Positions 46,084-54,889 of a stretch of 64,000 bases of DNA are shown one piece after another. The stretch covers positions 186,001-250,000 of the forward strand of contig NZ_FQWE01000001.1 of the NCBI RefSeq assembly GCF_900129575.1, in the 5' to 3' direction. Each line of letters starts with the position of its first letter. The first letter of the stretch is position 1. Source of the stretch: Flavobacterium segetis (GTDB lineage Bacteria; Bacteroidota; Bacteroidia; Flavobacteriales; Flavobacteriaceae). The notes beneath the pieces are model-generated. The model worked only from the letters and a program-made list of their open reading frames with translations. It was not told the DNA's origin and made no database searches. Made by a program: the position numbers and the translations under genes.

Positions 46084-49000
46084 TTAAAATGATACGTTTA
46101 ATGAGAATGTATATTGACTTGTAATCGGTTGTGAAACCCCACCAGATCTGTAAAATTCTGGATCTTGTCCATTGAGTTTTTTATCTGAATATATTAAAAG
46201 TGGATTTGCACTTGAAGCTTTCAATGAAAATGTATTTAAATTCAATTTTTTCTTCAAATCTTTTGGAAATTCATACCCAATGGATACATTTTTCAATCGA
46301 ACAAAAGATCCATCAGCAACTCTTTCATCCGAGTAATTATAAGCATTATATGCTCTATTTAAATTACTCCCTGCAGCCGCATAATTTGCAACTATCCTTC
46401 GATCTGCAATTACGGGAATGTTAGTTAAAGCCTCATCACCTGGATTAATCCAACGATTAGTAAATTCTTTTGTAAATACTGTTAAATCATCATATACAGA
46501 AGAATAAATTGGATTTAAACGAACTTTATTTCCTCCTGATGCTACAATAAAAATATTCAAGGACCAATTTTCATAGTTGAAGGTATTAGAAAAACCAGCA
46601 GTTTTGTTCGGCTCAATAGTCCCCTCATACTTCAAGTATTTCGTAACATTTTCAGAATCTTGGAAATTAGCACCCGCTACTTCATCTCCTTCACCATCAG
46701 CTTGAATGAATGTTGGCAAACCTTGATTGTTTAAGCCTGTGAATTGATAAGAGTATAATGCATTTCTTGGATGTCCTACTGTATTACCTCCTGTACCATC
46801 AACTAATCCTAAAACACTTGGATTGTTTTGAAGTCTAGTGATTTCTTGGTTATAAACTGAGAAATTTAAACTTGTTGACCATTTCAATTTTGTATTATTT
46901 AGGTTATTCGTGTTGATCGAAAATTCAATACCTTTTGTTTCCATATCAGCATTATTACCTTGCTTTATTCTCTCTCCACCTATTCCAGATGTTGTTACAA
47001 AATCAACAAGATCGAATGCTTTACGACTATAAATATCAGCTGAAAATTGAACTCTATTATTTAAAATTCCTAAATCAACTCCAAGGTTTGTCTCAAATTG
47101 CTTCTCCCAAGTTAAATCACCATTTTGCAAATCCGCAATAAGCAATCCGGTTTCTCTATCATTCAAATTTAAACGATCTGTAATGAAGCTTCTATAAATC
47201 GCTAAGGAATTCGTTGCCGGTCCAGCAGTTGCTGTAAGACCGTAAGAACCTCTAAATGCTAATGTATTTATTGTTTGCATGTTTTTCATAAAGCTCTCTT
47301 CCATAACATTCCATTTCCCACTAAATGTGTATGTTGGTAACCATCTTGATGAACCACTATTTCCTTGTCTATTTGATCCATCGTAACGTCCTGTAAGAGA
47401 TCCTGTGTAACGACGATCGTAAGTATATCCTACTTTACCAAAAAATCCAACTGTTCGTTCTCTTTCTTCGTTAAAGGAATAATAAGATTCGCCACCGTTT
47501 ATTAGTTTTTCTAAAATCCTTGGATCAGTAAAGGCAGTTAATCCTCTATCGTACTGCAAACCGTAAGCAGTAAAATTATTACTACCTCTATCAACAGATC
47601 TTAGTTCTTGACCAAATAAAGCTTCAACTTCATGTTTCTCACTAAAAACATTTTTGTAATTAAAACTGTTTCTAATGTTGTAAGAAGTTAAATCATTTCC
47701 AAATTTTCTTAAAATACCACCATTTGGCAATACTGAAACCTTTGGCGCTATAAGATTATCTGGGTCTTGATATAAAAAGATATTTGCGTCTCTAACAATT
47801 GTTGTCTCTTGCGCATTATAGGCTCCTACTATATTTGATTTTTCTAATATATTGTGTTCTCTAATGGTATTTGCGTATCGTGCATTAGCAGTTAGGTTAT
47901 ATGTTAACTTTGGAGATAATTTGTAAGCTAGATCAGCTTGAAAACGGATGTCTTTTACCTTTATATCCATGTAATTATTTTGCAACTCTTCTACTATATT
48001 TATCGGTGCCCAATTATTTCTATAATATTCGTAATTGCCATTATCATCATAAGGTCTTAATGCTCTATTAGTATTTAAGACATAGCTGAATGGATTAATA
48101 TCAAAATCTCTGGTAGTGCTCCCGCTAACTCCATCTCTCAGACTATCATAACTTCCAGGAGCTTGTTGATCCCTGATAGAAGCTTGTGTGGATAAAGTTA
48201 AATTCACTTTATCATTTATATAAAAAGTATTTTTTAAATTAGAAGATATTTGCTGTACATTATCCGCTATCGTCCATCCTGGATCACTATAAAATGCTAA
48301 AGAAGCAAAGAACGAGTTGTTTTTCCCACCACCAGAAAAACTTAAGGAGTGATTTTGAGTGATTGATTGTCTAAACAATACTTTGAACCAATCGGTATTA
48401 GCCAGCTCATACTTTTTCAAAAAAGCATTTTTACTAGGAATATCATTTTTAACACCAAAAGTACCAGCTGTTGCATCATAAGTGTTCACTGCATTAGCAA
48501 GAATATTATAGACTCCACCATATCGAGTTTGAGCAGTTGCTGGTAATTCAAGAAAACCTTTACTTTCCATTTCTTTAAGAACACTCATTGTTTCCTGAGA
48601 GTTCAATATGTCAAATTGACTATAACTAGGAACAGTTCTTACTGTTTGATCTAAAGAGTACGTAATATTTAACGGAGAGTCTCTTCTACCTTGTTTTGTA
48701 GTTACTACTACAACACCATTCAAGGATCGAGAACCGTAAATAGATGTTGCAGATGCGTCTTTTAACACCTCGATACTTAATACATCACTTGCGTTTAAAC
48801 CAGCAATTGATGAACTAATCAAAGTTTCTGAATTTCCAGAGGCTAAATCTGCAAAAGAAAGATTGACAATATCTTCCTGTACAATTCCATCAATTACCCA
48901 TAATGGTTTTGTATCTCCAAAAATAGATGATGATCCACGAACGGTAATTTTTGGTGCAGTACCAAAAGTTCCAGTTACGTTTTGAACCGTTACACCAGCA

Positions 49001-49797
49001 GCCTTACCTTCAATCATTCTACTGATATCTATAACACCTTCTACCATCAGTTCTTTTCCTGTTATTTTACTAATTGCTCCTGTAAAAGTTCTTTTTGATG
49101 TTTTTTCATAACCAGTTGTAATAACTACTTCTTTTAGACTTTGTTCATTCTCGATAAGAACTATCGTGAGAGGAGTTGATTTAATACCAACTTCTTGTGA
49201 TGTCATTCCTATATAAGAAATTATAAGTCTCGTACTGTTTTCGGGCATATCAATGGTAAAGTTTCCATCAAAATCAGTTATTACACTCTTTTTGGTTCCT
49301 TTCGCTAATACTGTTGCCCCAGGAAGCGGCATACCAGATTGATCTACTACTTTACCTTTTACAATAGGTGCAACAGTCAATTTTTCTGATACGGTTTTGG
49401 AAATACCAAAACCAGAAAATTCTCCATTCTGTGATTCTTTATTTTCAAGTATAATTTGATTACTAACCTCGCTGTAGCTAATATTTAATGGTTTTAAAAT
49501 TATCGCAAGCACATCAGCTAAGTTTTCTTCCACTGCATCTACAGATACTTTTAAGCCCAACTGGCTAATCCTAGAATTATATGAAAACTTAACATTTGCC
49601 TTTTTTTCAAGTTGCGATAAGGCATTCTCTAAAGTCACATTCGTGATTGATACGGTAACTTTTGTATCTAGCTTTCTTTGTCCATTAACGCTGTTTGCCA
49701 TCGTAATAGTGGAAAACACAACTGCTAGAACAAATTGAATTAATGTTATTTTCATGATTCGATGTAGTAATCGTTGTTTGACAACAGTTTTTTTCAT
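46084..49797 (-). CDS. SusC/RagA TonB-linked transporter with STN signalling domain
   Basis: 1237 residues from the ATG at 49797 (MKKTVVKQRLLHRIMKI). A signal peptide covers up to about residue 40. The STN (secretin/TonB N-terminal) domain follows at about 45-120 (VTLENALSQLEKKANVKFSY, LNISYSEVSNQIIL). A CarboxypepD_reg-like domain (GKVVDQSGMPLPGATV) and a plug (GYEKTSKRTFTGAIS, DVLSIEVLKDASATSIYGSRSLNGVV) lead to the large barrel. The STN domain is what FecA-type transporters use to signal to an anti-sigma factor, and a FecR/sigma pair lies directly upstream. Earlier in-frame Met at 49845 is less suited. Confidence 0.94.
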   Translation of the reverse strand: MKKTVVKQRLLHRIMKITLIQFVLAVVFSTITMANSVNGQRKLDTKVTVSITNVTLENALSQLEKKANVKFSYNSRISQLGLKVSVDAVEENLADVLAIILKPLNISYSEVSNQIILENKESQNGEFSGFGISKTVSEKLTVAPIVKGKVVDQSGMPLPGATVLAKGTKKSVITDFDGNFTIDMPENSTRLIISYIGMTSQEVGIKSTPLTIVLIENEQSLKEVVITTGYEKTSKRTFTGAISKITGKELMVEGVIDISRMIEGKAAGVTVQNVTGTFGTAPKITVRGSSSIFGDTKPLWVIDGIVQEDIVNLSFADLASGNSETLISSSIAGLNASDVLSIEVLKDASATSIYGSRSLNGVVVVTTKQGRRDSPLNITYSLDQTVRTVPSYSQFDILNSQETMSVLKEMESKGFLELPATAQTRYGGVYNILANAVNTYDATAGTFGVKNDIPSKNAFLKKYELANTDWFKVLFRQSITQNHSLSFSGGGKNNSFFASLAFYSDPGWTIADNVQQISSNLKNTFYINDKVNLTLSTQASIRDQQAPGSYDSLRDGVSGSTTRDFDINPFSYVLNTNRALRPYDDNGNYEYYRNNWAPINIVEELQNNYMDIKVKDIRFQADLAYKLSPKLTYNLTANARYANTIREHNILEKSNIVGAYNAQETTIVRDANIFLYQDPDNLIAPKVSVLPNGGILRKFGNDLTSYNIRNSFNYKNVFSEKHEVEALFGQELRSVDRGSNNFTAYGLQYDRGLTAFTDPRILEKLINGGESYYSFNEERERTVGFFGKVGYTYDRRYTGSLTGRYDGSNRQGNSGSSRWLPTYTFSGKWNVMEESFMKNMQTINTLAFRGSYGLTATAGPATNSLAIYRSFITDRLNLNDRETGLLIADLQNGDLTWEKQFETNLGVDLGILNNRVQFSADIYSRKAFDLVDFVTTSGIGGERIKQGNNADMETKGIEFSINTNNLNNTKLKWSTSLNFSVYNQEITRLQNNPSVLGLVDGTGGNTVGHPRNALYSYQFTGLNNQGLPTFIQADGEGDEVAGANFQDSENVTKYLKYEGTIEPNKTAGFSNTFNYENWSLNIFIVASGGNKVRLNPIYSSVYDDLTVFTKEFTNRWINPGDEALTNIPVIADRRIVANYAAAGSNLNRAYNAYNYSDERVADGSFVRLKNVSIGYEFPKDLKKKLNLNTFSLKASSANPLLIYSDKKLNGQDPEFYRSGGVSQPITSQYTFSLNVSF

Positions 49798-49883
49798 AAT
49801 TTTGGTTTGTTTGTTAAATACTTTAATACGGGTATTGGGCAACATACAAATTGTCCTTTACAGAGAACAATTTGAACTTATTT

Positions 49884-49915
49884 AAGCGTCGCGATGTTAC
49901 AGCATTTCGGCGCTT
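49884..49915. terminator. imperfect hairpin between the fecR-like gene and susC
   Basis: AAGCGTCGCGATG pairs with CATTTCGGCGCTT through wobbles and one mismatch. A T-run follows on the plus strand; on the minus strand the tail is only weakly T-rich. It may attenuate transcription into susC or be chance. Confidence 0.35.
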
Positions 49916-49945
49916 TTTTATTTTTAGTTTACATAGGCTATTTAG

Positions 49946-51061
49946 TTAATCACATCCTTCAGAGGATATAGTTATTTGATTACCATTCATTTCATAACTG
50001 GTATTATTTCCGAGACTTCGGCATATAATTTTTAATTTTTCAGGTAAAGGTTGATCATTTAATGATGTAGTAAGATGACAATTTTTTAATTTCTCGATAG
50101 GAAAATCAATATCCACGAGATATGCTTGTTCAATGGTTTTTAAAATTTGAGCGACAGGTGTATCAGAAAAATTAAAACTAAGTTTCTCAATTGTGTTATT
50201 ACTTGAACTTAGGGTAGTATCCGTAGTTATATCGGTAATTTTATTAAATTCAAGATTTTTTCTAACAAAGCGTAACGCTTCGTTAGGCAACAGCTCAATT
50301 TCATCTTTATTAAATTTTGCAACAGTGTTATTTGATATTATTTTCACTTTCCCGGTACGAACAATTATTTCTATGTTAGGTTGATTGTCATAAGCTCTAA
50401 TTCTAAAACTAGTCCCTAAAACTTTCGTGACGATCTCATTTGCAAAGACAAAAAACGGCTTTTTTGGATTCTTGCTAATTTCAAAGAAGCCTTCTCCACT
50501 TAAATATACTTTTCTCTCTTTGCCAATGAAAATCTTAGGATAGCTCAGCTTGCTATTAGGTTGAAGTAGAACTGAACTTCCATCAGATAAATTAATGATT
50601 TGCGGCTTATTGGAATTATTAGTTTGCTCGACTAATCCTTCTAAATTTTCAGCAATTAGTTCGTTGTATATAGGAGATGAATTGCTCAAAAAATCATTTT
50701 GTTGATAAAACCAAGATCCTAACATTCCAAAAACAATAACAGCTGCTGCTGATCTTACCCAATTATTTTTCCAGAAATAACTTGAATCCTCCGCCGTTTC
50801 TGCCAGTTTACTTGCTTTGTTATTAATTTTGTTCCACGTGTTTTCTATTGCGCGCTCAATTTCCAGTTTAGAAACACTATTTTCTGAAATGTTCATTGCT
50901 AGTATCCACAAACGAGCTTCTTCTACTAATTTCGCGCGCTGAGGATCTTCTAAAGTCCAATCTTCCCACTTTTCATCATCAACTTGAAATCTCACCCAAC
51001 GACGAAATGACTCATTCGATAAAAAATCTTCTATATCCGTAAAATTATTGCGGTCTTGCAT
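49946..51061 (-). CDS. FecR-family anti-sigma factor
   Basis: 371 residues. A cytoplasmic N-terminal part (RWVRFQVDDEKWEDWTLEDPQ) is followed by one membrane helix (about 94-115, VRSAAAVIVFGMLGSW), then the periplasmic FecR domain (LSDGSSVLLQPNSKLSYPKI, VYLSGEGFFEISKNPKKPFFVF) and a C-terminal STN-interacting part (KLSFNFSDTPVAQILKTIEQAY). It should hold the sigma factor inactive until the STN domain of SusC signals. The sigma gene lies 92 bases upstream. Confidence 0.92.
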   Translation of the reverse strand: MQDRNNFTDIEDFLSNESFRRWVRFQVDDEKWEDWTLEDPQRAKLVEEARLWILAMNISENSVSKLEIERAIENTWNKINNKASKLAETAEDSSYFWKNNWVRSAAAVIVFGMLGSWFYQQNDFLSNSSPIYNELIAENLEGLVEQTNNSNKPQIINLSDGSSVLLQPNSKLSYPKIFIGKERKVYLSGEGFFEISKNPKKPFFVFANEIVTKVLGTSFRIRAYDNQPNIEIIVRTGKVKIISNNTVAKFNKDEIELLPNEALRFVRKNLEFNKITDITTDTTLSSSNNTIEKLSFNFSDTPVAQILKTIEQAYLVDIDFPIEKLKNCHLTTSLNDQPLPEKLKIICRSLGNNTSYEMNGNQITISSEGCD

Positions 51062-51153
51062 GATGTAGCTATGGGTTACAATAATAGAAAGGACAGATTT
51101 TTTATAATATACTCACCTTTTTATTATTATTTTTATGTTAAATAAAAAAAAGG

Positions 51154-51762
51154 TTAAAATAAAATGGTAGATAGAGCTAAAATTAACAATAATTTCTCTT
51201 TCCATCCTTTGCGAAGATTCAGCACTGCGCGATATAATAAATTGTTGGCGGACTGATAGTTGACTTGAAGTGTGTCAGCAATTTCATCAATTCCTAGACC
51301 ATGATGGTACCTTAAAAATAACGCTTCCTTCTGCCGAGCGGGTAAACTATTTATCAAGTTGTTCATATTCGCGACATTATAAGCTGTTGTTTCATCAGCT
51401 ATCAAATCATGTTCGATAGAAAAATCAGTTAAAAAATCTATCGATTTTAATGATGTGCTTTTATTGAAAATATAGTCTCGCTCTTGAAGCCTTGTCATTC
51501 TCTTTCTAACACTTGAAAGCAAGTATGCTTTAACAAAGACAGTTTCATTCAACGAAGATCTATACAACCACAAATCAGCAAAAACATCTTGAACACAGTC
51601 TTGTACTTTTTCAGTAAATGGTGAAAATGAATTTCCATAACGGATCAAATGCGGATAATATTTTTCAAAGATTATTGAAAAAGATTTTTCATTTCCATCT
51701 CTTAGATCTTGCCAAAGCGCTAAGTCATCATCGTGATTATTTATATTTGATTTAATTTTCAC
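51154..51762 (-). CDS. ECF-type RNA polymerase sigma factor (FecI-like)
   Basis: 202 residues starting with a GTG codon (51762). Region 2 is KSFSIIFEKYYPHLIRYGNSF to DVFADLWLYR; region 4 is LPARQKEALFLRYHHGLGIDEIADTLQVNYQSANNLLYRAVLNLRK, with the helix-turn-helix at its end. Bacteroidota sigma factors of this type are controlled by FecR-like partners and switch on the neighbouring SusC/SusD genes. It is the first gene of the locus. A C-terminal hydrophobic tail (LLLILALSTILF) is unusual and could touch the membrane. Confidence 0.93.
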   Translation of the reverse strand: MKIKSNINNHDDDLALWQDLRDGNEKSFSIIFEKYYPHLIRYGNSFSPFTEKVQDCVQDVFADLWLYRSSLNETVFVKAYLLSSVRKRMTRLQERDYIFNKSTSLKSIDFLTDFSIEHDLIADETTAYNVANMNNLINSLPARQKEALFLRYHHGLGIDEIADTLQVNYQSANNLLYRAVLNLRKGWKEKLLLILALSTILF

Positions 51763-51988
51763 TTTTAAGCACTAAATAAGTAATTTATTAAATTAATGTT
51801 AACTTTTTGTAATTTTACGGCTTTAAAATCGAATATCCAATATTATATAATAATTAATTGTTAATAGTTTTAAATAGCAATAAGATTAATTACTTTTGAA
51901 GTTTGTAATATATCTTCTCTTACAAGAAAAATAAATATAAATAATTGGAACACCAATAGCTGAATAGTATTTATATTTAATTATCCAC

Positions 51989-51996
51989 TATTTTTG
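51989..51996 (+). promoter_or_regulatory. -7 box of the B12-type radical SAM gene
   Basis: TATTTTTG is followed by CAC and lies 17 bases before the TTG start at 52014. No TTG element is seen 17-23 bases upstream. Confidence 0.45.
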
Positions 51997-52013
51997 CACA
52001 AAATAATTACCTC

Positions 52014-54203
52014 TTGAAAACAAAATTGCTAGTTATCACACCTCCTTTTACGCAATTGAATACGCCGTATCCTGCAAGTGCATATATTAAAGGTTTTTTG
52101 AACACGATAAATGTAGAGTCCGTGCAAGCTGATTTTGGTATTGAAGTAATATTACAATTATTTTCCAAAGAAGGACTAAATAATTTGTTTACTTCTGCTA
52201 CTATTAACAGTACTATTTCTATTAACTCACAACGTATTTTTGCCTTGCAACGCGAGTATGTGATGACAATAGATGCAGTAATTAAATTTCTACAGGGAAA
52301 AAATCCAACCTTAGCACTTCAGATTTGTCAGGAAGGTTTCCTGCCAGAAGCTTCTCGATTTTCACAATTAGAGGAACTCGATTGGGCCTTTGGAACTATG
52401 GGGACACAAGATAAAGGGAAACATTTAGCCACTTTGTATCTTGAAGACATTTCAGATTTTATTGTAGAATGCATCGATGAAAATTTTGGTTTTAGTAGGT
52501 ATGCAGAACGATTAGGACGAAGTGCTAATTCATTTAATGAATTGTATACAGCCTTGCAGCAAAAACTAACCTATATTGACACCATCTTTCTTTCGATTCT
52601 AAAAGATCGAATCGAGAATGTAAAACCCAGTATGTTTCTTATTTCTGTTCCTTTCCCGGGTAATTTATATGCTGCTTTTCGAGCTGCACAATGGGTCAAG
52701 GAAAATCATCCCCATATTAAAATTTCGATGGGTGGTGGATTTCCAAATACAGAACTACGATCATTATCGGATATACGCGTTTTTGATTTCTTTGATTTTA
52801 TAACCTTAGACGATGGCGAGGTTCCTATTGAAGAATTAATAAACGCATCGACCTCCGAAAATAGCGAAAAAAAATATAAACGAACTTTTCTACTTGAAAA
52901 TGGAAAAGTAGTTTACAAGAACAACTCGACAAAACCAGACTATAAGCAAGCACAAGTGGGAACACCTGATTATTCTGATTTGCTTTTAGATCAATACATT
53001 TCAGTCATTGAGATTGTGAATCCAATGCACCGAATGTGGAGTGACGGACGCTGGAATAAATTGACAATGGCACATGGCTGCTATTGGGGAAAATGCACTT
53101 TTTGTGATATTTCATTGGATTACATCAAAATTTACGAGCCCGTTGCCGCTAATTTACTTTGTGATCGAATGGAGGAAATGATTAAACAAACCGGACAAAA
53201 TGGTTTCCATTATGTCGATGAAGCTGCACCTCCGGCACTGATGCGAGCGCTAGCGCTTGAAATCCTGAGAAGAAATCTAGCAGTAACTTGGTGGACCAAT
53301 ATTCGATTTGAAAAAAGCTTTACTAAAGATTTGTGTCTCCTGCTTAAAGCATCCGGTTGTATTGCGGTTTCTGGTGGTCTGGAAGTGGCTTCAGATAGAT
53401 TATTAAAGCTCATTGATAAAGGGGTTACAGTAGAACAAGTTGCAAAAGTGACTAGCAATTTTACTGAAGCTGGAGTGATGGTTCACGCTTATCTTATGTA
53501 TGGCTATCCTACACAAACCATTCAAGAAACGATAGACAGTTTGGAAATGGTGCGTCAATTATTTGAGATTGGCGTTTTACAATCTGGCTTTTGGCATCAA
53601 TTTGCCATGACGGCACACAGTCCTGTTGGTATGCATCCTGAAAAGTTCGGAGTAATAGCGGAGCAAAATGAAATTACTTTTGCTAACAACGATATAGCCT
53701 TTACAGATAAAACAGGAATAGATCACGAAAAATTCAGTTTTGGACTCAAAAAATCATTATTCAATTTTATGCACGGAATTTGTTTTGATTATAGTTTGCA
53801 AGATTGGTTCGATTTTAAAATTCCAAAAACTACAATTTCACCAGACTTTATTTTTAATGCTTTACAAGAAGAAAATGATTTTAATATTAAATCTTTAGCT
53901 AAAATAGTTTGGTTAGGAGGAAAACCTACAGTTGAATATTTTACAAAGTCTAAAAAAGGAAATTCTTGGGAGATGGTCACACTTACTTTTCATGATAAAA
54001 AAGAAAGTTTTAGTATTCAAACTAATAAATTAGAAGGGAATTGGCTAATTGAGATCCTTGTGAAAATTTCCGTTTCTAATACTAAAATTTATACTTTTCA
54101 GGAGATTAAAAACGACTTTGAAACTAACTTACCTGATTTTGAATTGTTCTGGTATTCAAAGCCAATTCAAACATTAAGACAATTTGGATTGTTAGTACTA
54201 TAA
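52014..54203 (+). CDS. B12-binding-domain radical SAM protein
   Basis: 729 residues. The start is a TTG at 52014; the first in-frame ATG lies far inside the protein and would cut the first domain. The opening KLLVITPPFTQLNTPYPASAYIKGFL is the start of a cobalamin-binding Rossmann domain. The SAM radical domain follows with GCYWGKCTFCD (C356, C361, C364), a CxxxxCxxC spacing, and later GGLEVASDRLLKLIDKGVT and YLMYGYPTQT. It may methylate or rearrange an unactivated carbon. No peptide precursor gene or pathway partner is near, so the substrate is unknown. Confidence 0.82.
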   Translation: MKTKLLVITPPFTQLNTPYPASAYIKGFLNTINVESVQADFGIEVILQLFSKEGLNNLFTSATINSTISINSQRIFALQREYVMTIDAVIKFLQGKNPTLALQICQEGFLPEASRFSQLEELDWAFGTMGTQDKGKHLATLYLEDISDFIVECIDENFGFSRYAERLGRSANSFNELYTALQQKLTYIDTIFLSILKDRIENVKPSMFLISVPFPGNLYAAFRAAQWVKENHPHIKISMGGGFPNTELRSLSDIRVFDFFDFITLDDGEVPIEELINASTSENSEKKYKRTFLLENGKVVYKNNSTKPDYKQAQVGTPDYSDLLLDQYISVIEIVNPMHRMWSDGRWNKLTMAHGCYWGKCTFCDISLDYIKIYEPVAANLLCDRMEEMIKQTGQNGFHYVDEAAPPALMRALALEILRRNLAVTWWTNIRFEKSFTKDLCLLLKASGCIAVSGGLEVASDRLLKLIDKGVTVEQVAKVTSNFTEAGVMVHAYLMYGYPTQTIQETIDSLEMVRQLFEIGVLQSGFWHQFAMTAHSPVGMHPEKFGVIAEQNEITFANNDIAFTDKTGIDHEKFSFGLKKSLFNFMHGICFDYSLQDWFDFKIPKTTISPDFIFNALQEENDFNIKSLAKIVWLGGKPTVEYFTKSKKGNSWEMVTLTFHDKKESFSIQTNKLEGNWLIEILVKISVSNTKIYTFQEIKNDFETNLPDFELFWYSKPIQTLRQFGLLVL

Positions 54204-54303
54204 ATTTTTACGTCTATCTTTAGCAATTTAGGATAAAACTACTTTTTTTAAATAACGAAAACGATTTCTTTCCTTATTTTTACAACCAATAAAAAATGTA
54301 CTT

Positions 54304-54789
54304 ATGAGTATTGGTTATAAAATAAATGTAAATGATACATTAAATTTCGAATTAGAAAAGGAAAGTATTTCCGCACTTGATGTGGTGCGTATTGAGACCA
54401 ATAAATTTCATGTTCTGCACGAAAACAAACCTTACCAAGCAGAAATCATATCTGCTGATTTCAATGAAAAAAGCTATGTAGTAAAGGTCAATAATAACAG
54501 GTATAATGTAGTTATATCAAATCCATTAGACTTACTTATCAAGGAAATGGGTTTTGAAATTGGACTCGCCAAACAAGTAAATTTCATCAAAGCTCCTATG
54601 CCGGGACTAATTCTTGAAATTAGTGTTGCTGTAGGTCAGGAAGTCAAAGCAAACGATAACTTAATTATTCTTGGTGCCATGAAAATGGAAAATAGTTTCC
54701 TTTCTCCTCGTGATGGAGTTATAAAATCCATTTCAGTGGTGGTAGGTGATGCTGTAGACAAAGGGCAATTACTGATTGAGTTTGAATAA
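54304..54789 (+). CDS. biotin carboxyl carrier subunit of acyl-CoA carboxylase
   Basis: 161 residues. The C-terminal 80 form the biotinyl-lipoyl fold: APMPGLILEISVAVGQEVKANDN, then LGAMKMENSF with biotinylated K127, and a symmetric strand. The usual EAMKM is GAMKM here. The N-terminal half carries a domain seen in propionyl-CoA carboxylase-like carriers. It shares a transcript with the carboxylase and carboxyltransferase genes, together making CO2 transfer to propionyl-CoA or a similar acyl-CoA. Confidence 0.88.
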   Translation: MSIGYKINVNDTLNFELEKESISALDVVRIETNKFHVLHENKPYQAEIISADFNEKSYVVKVNNNRYNVVISNPLDLLIKEMGFEIGLAKQVNFIKAPMPGLILEISVAVGQEVKANDNLIILGAMKMENSFLSPRDGVIKSISVVVGDAVDKGQLLIEFE

Positions 54790-54889
54790 AAAAAGCATCT
54801 TACCAAATTATAGTAAAGAATAATCTTTGTTACAATCATTAAACTTTAAGACTATTATAATTTGCGAATCTGTGGATAAAAAATAAATA

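Noticed and set aside
46084..49797. Polysaccharide utilisation locus (PUL)
   Set aside because: SusC/SusD are present but no carbohydrate-active enzyme is encoded in the locus, so a glycan substrate is not supported.
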